Part shown: piece by piece, positions 63,341 through 64,000 of the stretch
Layout of the letters: each line of letters starts with the position of its first letter
Numbering within the stretch: the first letter of the stretch is position 1
Assembly (NCBI GenBank): GCA_964019425.1
Contig: OZ025821.1
Location: 573,001-637,000 of the forward strand
DNA: 64,000 bases
Direction: 5' to 3'
From: Flectonema sp. DT1601
Taxonomy: Eukaryota; Euglenozoa; Diplonemea; Diplonemida; Diplonemidae
The notes under the pieces: model-generated
The model's database searches: none
Told to the model about the DNA's origin: nothing
The model's input: the letters and a program-made list of their open reading frames with translations, nothing else
Position numbers and translations under genes: made by a program

Positions 63341-64000
63341 AACCAATCAAATAAATCACTTTAGAACTTGTCCTACCCATGGCAGCATAGTAAGCAGGAA
63401 AATATCCGCAAACAAACGTTGGATTTAACAAGCAGAACATTATACCGAAATATTAAGAGGAGCTGCACCCACATATCAGGCTGAAATTGAAAAAAACAAA
63501 CATTTGGGCTGATAATGGGTTCACTACGGTAGGCACATTGCTCTACTTTCTCTCAATCCCGTCACTGCTATGCTATAACGAGGATTCACATCATGTTATG
63601 AGTTTTTGTTAGACTCAACACGTTGTTCGTTTTGATGGCTCTTTTAAATGCATGAGGGCACCTTTACGACATTAAATAAAAATAAGAGCAGCATGTGAAT
63701 AAAAAAAAAAAAAGAAATATGTGACATTTTTTTTCATTTTGCATGTGTGTGTTTTTTTTAATTGGTTTTTTTCCTTTCGGTTCTCTTATTTTATTTTTCT
63801 TGAAACAAACAATCACAAATACCCCCCCCCCCCCCCCCCCCCCCCCTGCCTACTCAAAGTTAATTGCGTAGGAGATCAAGACATAAATTGCTGCTTGACA
63901 TGAAAGCAATACTATTTTTTTTTTTTTTCCCCTTTTTTTTTTCTTTTGCTCTTTCTGACAATCCTATTTTCTTCTCCCAAACATCGACAACTGAATGCCG
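63341..64000. repeat. diverged copy of 52285-52740
   Basis: 63341-63430 matches 52275-52365 and 63530-63690 matches 52545-52740. A C run of about 26 lies at 63822-63846. The last bases (CATCGACAACTGAATGCC) resemble 25346-25364, so another astacin-type unit may lie just beyond the window. Confidence 0.7.

Overview
The window looks like nuclear DNA of an AT-rich protist. The evidence is long homopolymer runs, few and mostly short GT-AG introns, large intron-poor genes, all three standard stop codons in use, and eukaryotic families (YIPF6, Frag1/DRAM, CNBD channels, astacins, a degenerin-like channel). Every convincing host gene lies on the minus strand. Every accepted ATG has a T-rich tract ending in CAG 5 to 33 bases upstream. 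That fits polycistronic transcription with spliced-leader trans-splicing, as in euglenozoans, but no leader RNA gene is seen and the lineage is not proven.

Layout, left to right (all genes minus): a receptor / cyclase-like / cyclic-nucleotide-channel fusion (793-5215, spliced 3' end); a secreted beta-propeller-like, Pro-Thr-stalk, multipass membrane protein (7700-11083); an unidentified helical protein (12707-15640); a second CNBD potassium-type channel (16080-18419); a Frag1/DRAM/Sfk1-like membrane protein (18720-20091, two exons); and a YIPF6 gene (20253-23117, four exons) whose 2.2-kb second intron holds a satellite array and remains of transposable elements. Then come three near-identical astacin metalloproteases (25628-29347, 33522-37358, 52941-57905) with a mucin-like Pro-Thr stalk and a C-terminal membrane anchor. 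A degenerin/ENaC-like two-TM channel (45278-46351) lies between the second and third.

The intergenic DNA from 23 kb onward is a patchwork of dispersed segmental repeats. It includes a two-version tandem satellite (shared core of about 95 bp plus one of two tails) that sits 170-220 bp upstream of the ATG of five membrane-protein genes. It also holds a family of blocks from the 5' flank of YIPF6, a 500-bp repeat family with one internally inverted member, a TIR element with a likely TA target site, and a GC-rich retroelement with split direct repeats whose empty paralogous site is also in the window.

Taken together, this is a cell-surface and membrane-signalling neighbourhood: surface proteases with length-variable stalks, three ion channels and a surface propeller protein, growing by segmental duplication. 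The most unusual single gene is the 1.4-thousand-residue fusion at 793-5215, whose cyclase-like domain, pore and CNBD all depart from canonical key residues.
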